From positions 1-6,856 of the forward strand of contig MGSR01000124.1 of assembly GCA_001798565.1 (NCBI GenBank): a stretch of DNA of 6,856 nucleotides, written 5' to 3'. Of the stretch, positions 5,265-6,856 are shown one piece after another. The stretch is from Deltaproteobacteria bacterium RIFCSPLOWO2_12_FULL_60_16 (GTDB taxonomy: Bacteria; Desulfobacterota; Binatia; UBA9968). The stretch's first letter is position 1. The number at the start of each line of letters is the position of its first letter. Under the pieces are notes generated by a model. It did no database searches. It was given only the letters and a program-made list of their open reading frames with translations, and was not told the DNA's origin. Made by a program: the position numbers and the translations under genes.

Positions 5265-6641
5265 CTAGGAATGGGGCGTGGCGGCCAGCTCCGTGAGGAA
5301 GAGCTGTTTGGCGTTGTCGAAAACCCTCCGCAAGCGCGGCTCGATTCTGTCCTCGGCAGGATACTCGAAATTCAGAGGATCCACGTACTCCTGATCGCGG
5401 TACAGCTCGAAGTGCAGGTGGGCTCCCGTGCTCCTGCCCGTGGAGCCGACGTAACCGATGATCTGTCCCTTCTGCACGCTCAGCCCCCTGCCGATCCCCC
5501 GCGCCAATCCCTGCAGGTGGGCGTAACGGGTGGTATAGACGGAGTCATGCTGGATTTCTATCATTCTGCCGTAGCCGCCCTTTCTCCATCCGGCGTAGAG
5601 GATCTTGCCCTCCGCCACCGCCCGGACCGGAGTCCCCCGTTTGGCGCTGAAGTCCACGCCGTTGTGGGGACGATCCACCTTGAGAATCGGGTGAAAGCGG
5701 GAGTGAGAGTACCGGGAGCTGATGCTGGTGAACTCCAGGGGAAAGCGCAGGAAGGCCCGGGCCAGCGATCTGCCGTCGAGATCGTAATAACCGCCTTTGC
5801 CCTGTTCCTTCTCGAAATAGATGGCGAAGAATTTCTGGCCGGCGTTGACCAGCTCGGCGGCCAGGACGCGGAAGGAGGAGTTATGCTCCTTGCCCTTGCG
5901 CGACTTCTGCTCGTAGACGAGCTTAAAGGTATCCCCTGGCCGAATGTCCTTATGGAGGTCGATCTCCCAGGAAAAGATATCGGCTAACTGAGAGACAAGG
6001 CCCGCCTGGAGCCCGATCCTGGATCCGTCCTCGGCCAGGGAGGTCTCTACCACCCCGGCCGCAGTTTTGAGCTCCACATCGGACGGTTTCTCACGCTTGC
6101 TGAAGACAATTCCCTGGCTGCCCTTTTCCCAGGTGAGGATCCAGTCTTCGTTGAACTCGATCTCCAGGGCCTTGAGGGTCTCTTTTCCTTTAGCGGCGTC
6201 CGGTGACGGCACCCCTTTTTCGAAGTAGAAATCCAGCTCCTGGCCCGGGTGGAGCGCTTTCATGGGATGATGTCTCTGGATCGCCCCAAGCCACAACTCC
6301 CGTTCCTGAAGTTTCAGCCCGAAACGGAAGAAAAGCCTTACCAGACTCTCCCCCGGACGCACCCGGTGTTTCACATGTCTCAGCGTGCTCAACCCTGCGA
6401 GCGGGGACGACTCTGTTTGAGGCCGCAGCCCCTCCCAGGTCACGGACTTGTTTTCGGGCTTTACCCTCTCCTCCATTACAGGAGCCCCACTGCTGTGGTT
6501 TTCCAGAGGCGAGGCCCATAATGGCGCGATCGGCATCGCGAGCCAGAAAATCGCCAAGAGAGAGGAGATCCTGAAGCGAAAATCCGCTTTTTTCTCAGCG
6601 GCTATAGCTCTCGTGCGGACTGTGCGGCGCAGCAACGACAT
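5265..6641 (-). CDS. Secreted M23 (LytM-type) murein DD-endopeptidase, MepM/Csd3-like
   Basis: This is a predicted periplasmic zinc endopeptidase that cleaves peptidoglycan cross-links during wall growth or remodelling. From ATG 6641-6639 the product is 458 residues. A basic N-terminus is followed by a hydrophobic segment at about 26-43 ending LWA/SP, a plausible signal peptide with an unusually long n-region. Residues about 88-140 resemble a LysM-like/OapA module (HRVRPGESLVRLFFRFGL, later HPGQELDFYF). About 215-305 match the N-terminal domain common in MepM/Csd3 peptidases (IRPGDTFKLVYEQK, FAIYFE, YYDLDGRSL). The M23 domain at about 315-421 has zinc ligands in HNGVD (H326, D330) and HLHFE (H408, H410), with H375 in YAHL. 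All key residues are present, so it should be active. The frame stays open upstream to 6830, but that extension contains the direct repeat and looks non-coding. No clear Shine-Dalgarno precedes the ATG. mepM would be a fair but unproven name. Confidence 0.93.
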   Translation of the reverse strand: MSLLRRTVRTRAIAAEKKADFRFRISSLLAIFWLAMPIAPLWASPLENHSSGAPVMEERVKPENKSVTWEGLRPQTESSPLAGLSTLRHVKHRVRPGESLVRLFFRFGLKLQERELWLGAIQRHHPMKALHPGQELDFYFEKGVPSPDAAKGKETLKALEIEFNEDWILTWEKGSQGIVFSKREKPSDVELKTAAGVVETSLAEDGSRIGLQAGLVSQLADIFSWEIDLHKDIRPGDTFKLVYEQKSRKGKEHNSSFRVLAAELVNAGQKFFAIYFEKEQGKGGYYDLDGRSLARAFLRFPLEFTSISSRYSHSRFHPILKVDRPHNGVDFSAKRGTPVRAVAEGKILYAGWRKGGYGRMIEIQHDSVYTTRYAHLQGLARGIGRGLSVQKGQIIGYVGSTGRSTGAHLHFELYRDQEYVDPLNFEYPAEDRIEPRLRRVFDNAKQLFLTELAATPHS

Positions 6642-6662
6642 AAGATGAAAAAACTTTTTATC

Positions 6663-6691
6663 GTTTAACCTTTTTTTAGGGGATAAGTCAA
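6663..6691 (-). promoter_or_regulatory. Possible sigma70 promoter for the M23 gene and downstream operon
   Basis: On the minus strand TTGACT (6691-6686, 5 of 6 to the -35 consensus) is followed after 17 bp by TTAAAC (6668-6663, only 3 of 6 to the -10 consensus). The surroundings are A/T-rich, unlike the flanking DNA. Transcription would start about 15 nt before the ATG at 6641, leaving a short leader with no Shine-Dalgarno. The -10 match is weak, so this is tentative. Confidence 0.35.
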
Positions 6692-6758
6692 CCCAAAAAT
6701 GGCGATCCTTCAAAAAGGAGTGTTGAAAAACTTGGTTTCCAGACCGGTCAAGAAAGGG

Positions 6759-6830
6759 TCGCTCGGGGACTCGCCTCGCTCCCCGAAAGCAAAGCGTTCG
6801 CTCGGGACCTGACTCGCTCCCCGAAAGCAA
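6759..6830. repeat. GC-rich direct repeat, two copies, period 38-39 bp, with internal hairpin
   Basis: Copy 1 (6759-6792) and copy 2 (6798-6830) both start TCGCTCGGG and both end with the identical 18-mer CTCGCTCCCCGAAAGCAA (6775-6792 and 6813-6830). Copy 1 contains a 7-bp inverted repeat, TCGGGGA (6763-6769) with TCCCCGA (6780-6786), around a 10-base loop. Copy 2 has the same arms with a one-base difference. There is no run of T beside it. It could be remnant transposon-end sequence or a structured repeat, and nothing visible decides between these. Confidence 0.65.
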
Positions 6831-6856
6831 TAGTGCGGAGGTTAATCCGAAACTCC

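Larger units (their letters stand above)
6642..6856. other. Non-coding region upstream of the M23 gene
   Basis: These 215 bases hold no gene I can support. From the M23 start outwards there is an A/T-rich stretch with a possible promoter (6642-6700), a GTGTTGAAAAACTT motif (6720-6733) that looks like a dispersed intergenic repeat, and a GC-rich 38/39-bp direct repeat with hairpin potential (6759-6830). The last 26 bases show nothing recognisable. Confidence 0.6.

Noticed and set aside
5271..5987. Plus-strand open frame (238 codons) opposite the M23 peptidase
   Set aside because: It is antisense to the conserved M23 domain and has no family features of its own.
6642..6830. N-terminal extension of the M23 peptidase to a TTG at 6830 (521 residues)
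   Set aside because: The extra 63 residues run through the candidate promoter and the direct repeat, look non-coding, and would place the signal peptide in mid-protein. ATG 6641 gives an export signal close to the N-terminus.

Overview
The window is a GC-rich, tightly packed stretch of bacterial chromosome. Every gene reads on the minus strand, so transcription runs from the high-coordinate end to the low-coordinate end. In that direction the genes are a secreted M23/LytM murein endopeptidase, pgpA (phosphatidylglycerophosphatase A), cinA, thpR (2'-5' RNA ligase / RNA cyclic phosphodiesterase family), recA, recX and the first 403 codons of alaS, which runs off the window edge at base 1. The set pgpA-cinA-thpR-recA-recX-alaS resembles the recA neighbourhood of deltaproteobacteria-like lineages (Desulfobacterota, Myxococcota, NC10 and relatives). 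That is the placement I would guess, but the sequence alone does not fix the taxon.

Layout by position: 1-1211 alaS (partial); 1221-1700 recX; 1736-2788 recA; 2831-3391 thpR; 3471-4727 cinA; 4724-5197 pgpA; 5265-6641 M23 peptidase; 6642-6856 upstream non-coding DNA with a possible promoter and a 38/39-bp direct repeat. Spacing along transcription is 67 bp, a 4-bp overlap, 79 bp, 42 bp, 35 bp and 9 bp, which suits one polycistronic unit, possibly with internal promoters. The genes fall into three themes: cell envelope (M23 peptidase, PgpA), nucleotide and RNA metabolism (CinA, ThpR), and recombination plus translation (RecA, its modulator RecX, AlaRS).

The coding content is conventional and I see no new multi-gene system. 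The unusual part is the spacers. Three of them (1713-1740, 3394-3473, 5205-5262) are filled with degenerate tandem 7-8-bp repeats. Two of these are arranged as opposed arrays that can fold into long hairpins, and they share 10-11-bp words. The arrays abut the TAG stop codon of the upstream gene and run to or near the start of the next one. The recX and thpR starts behind them lack a clear Shine-Dalgarno sequence, while the pgpA Shine-Dalgarno lies at an array edge. This looks like a small dispersed repeat family tolerated at gene junctions inside an operon, and it is the main lead worth checking.
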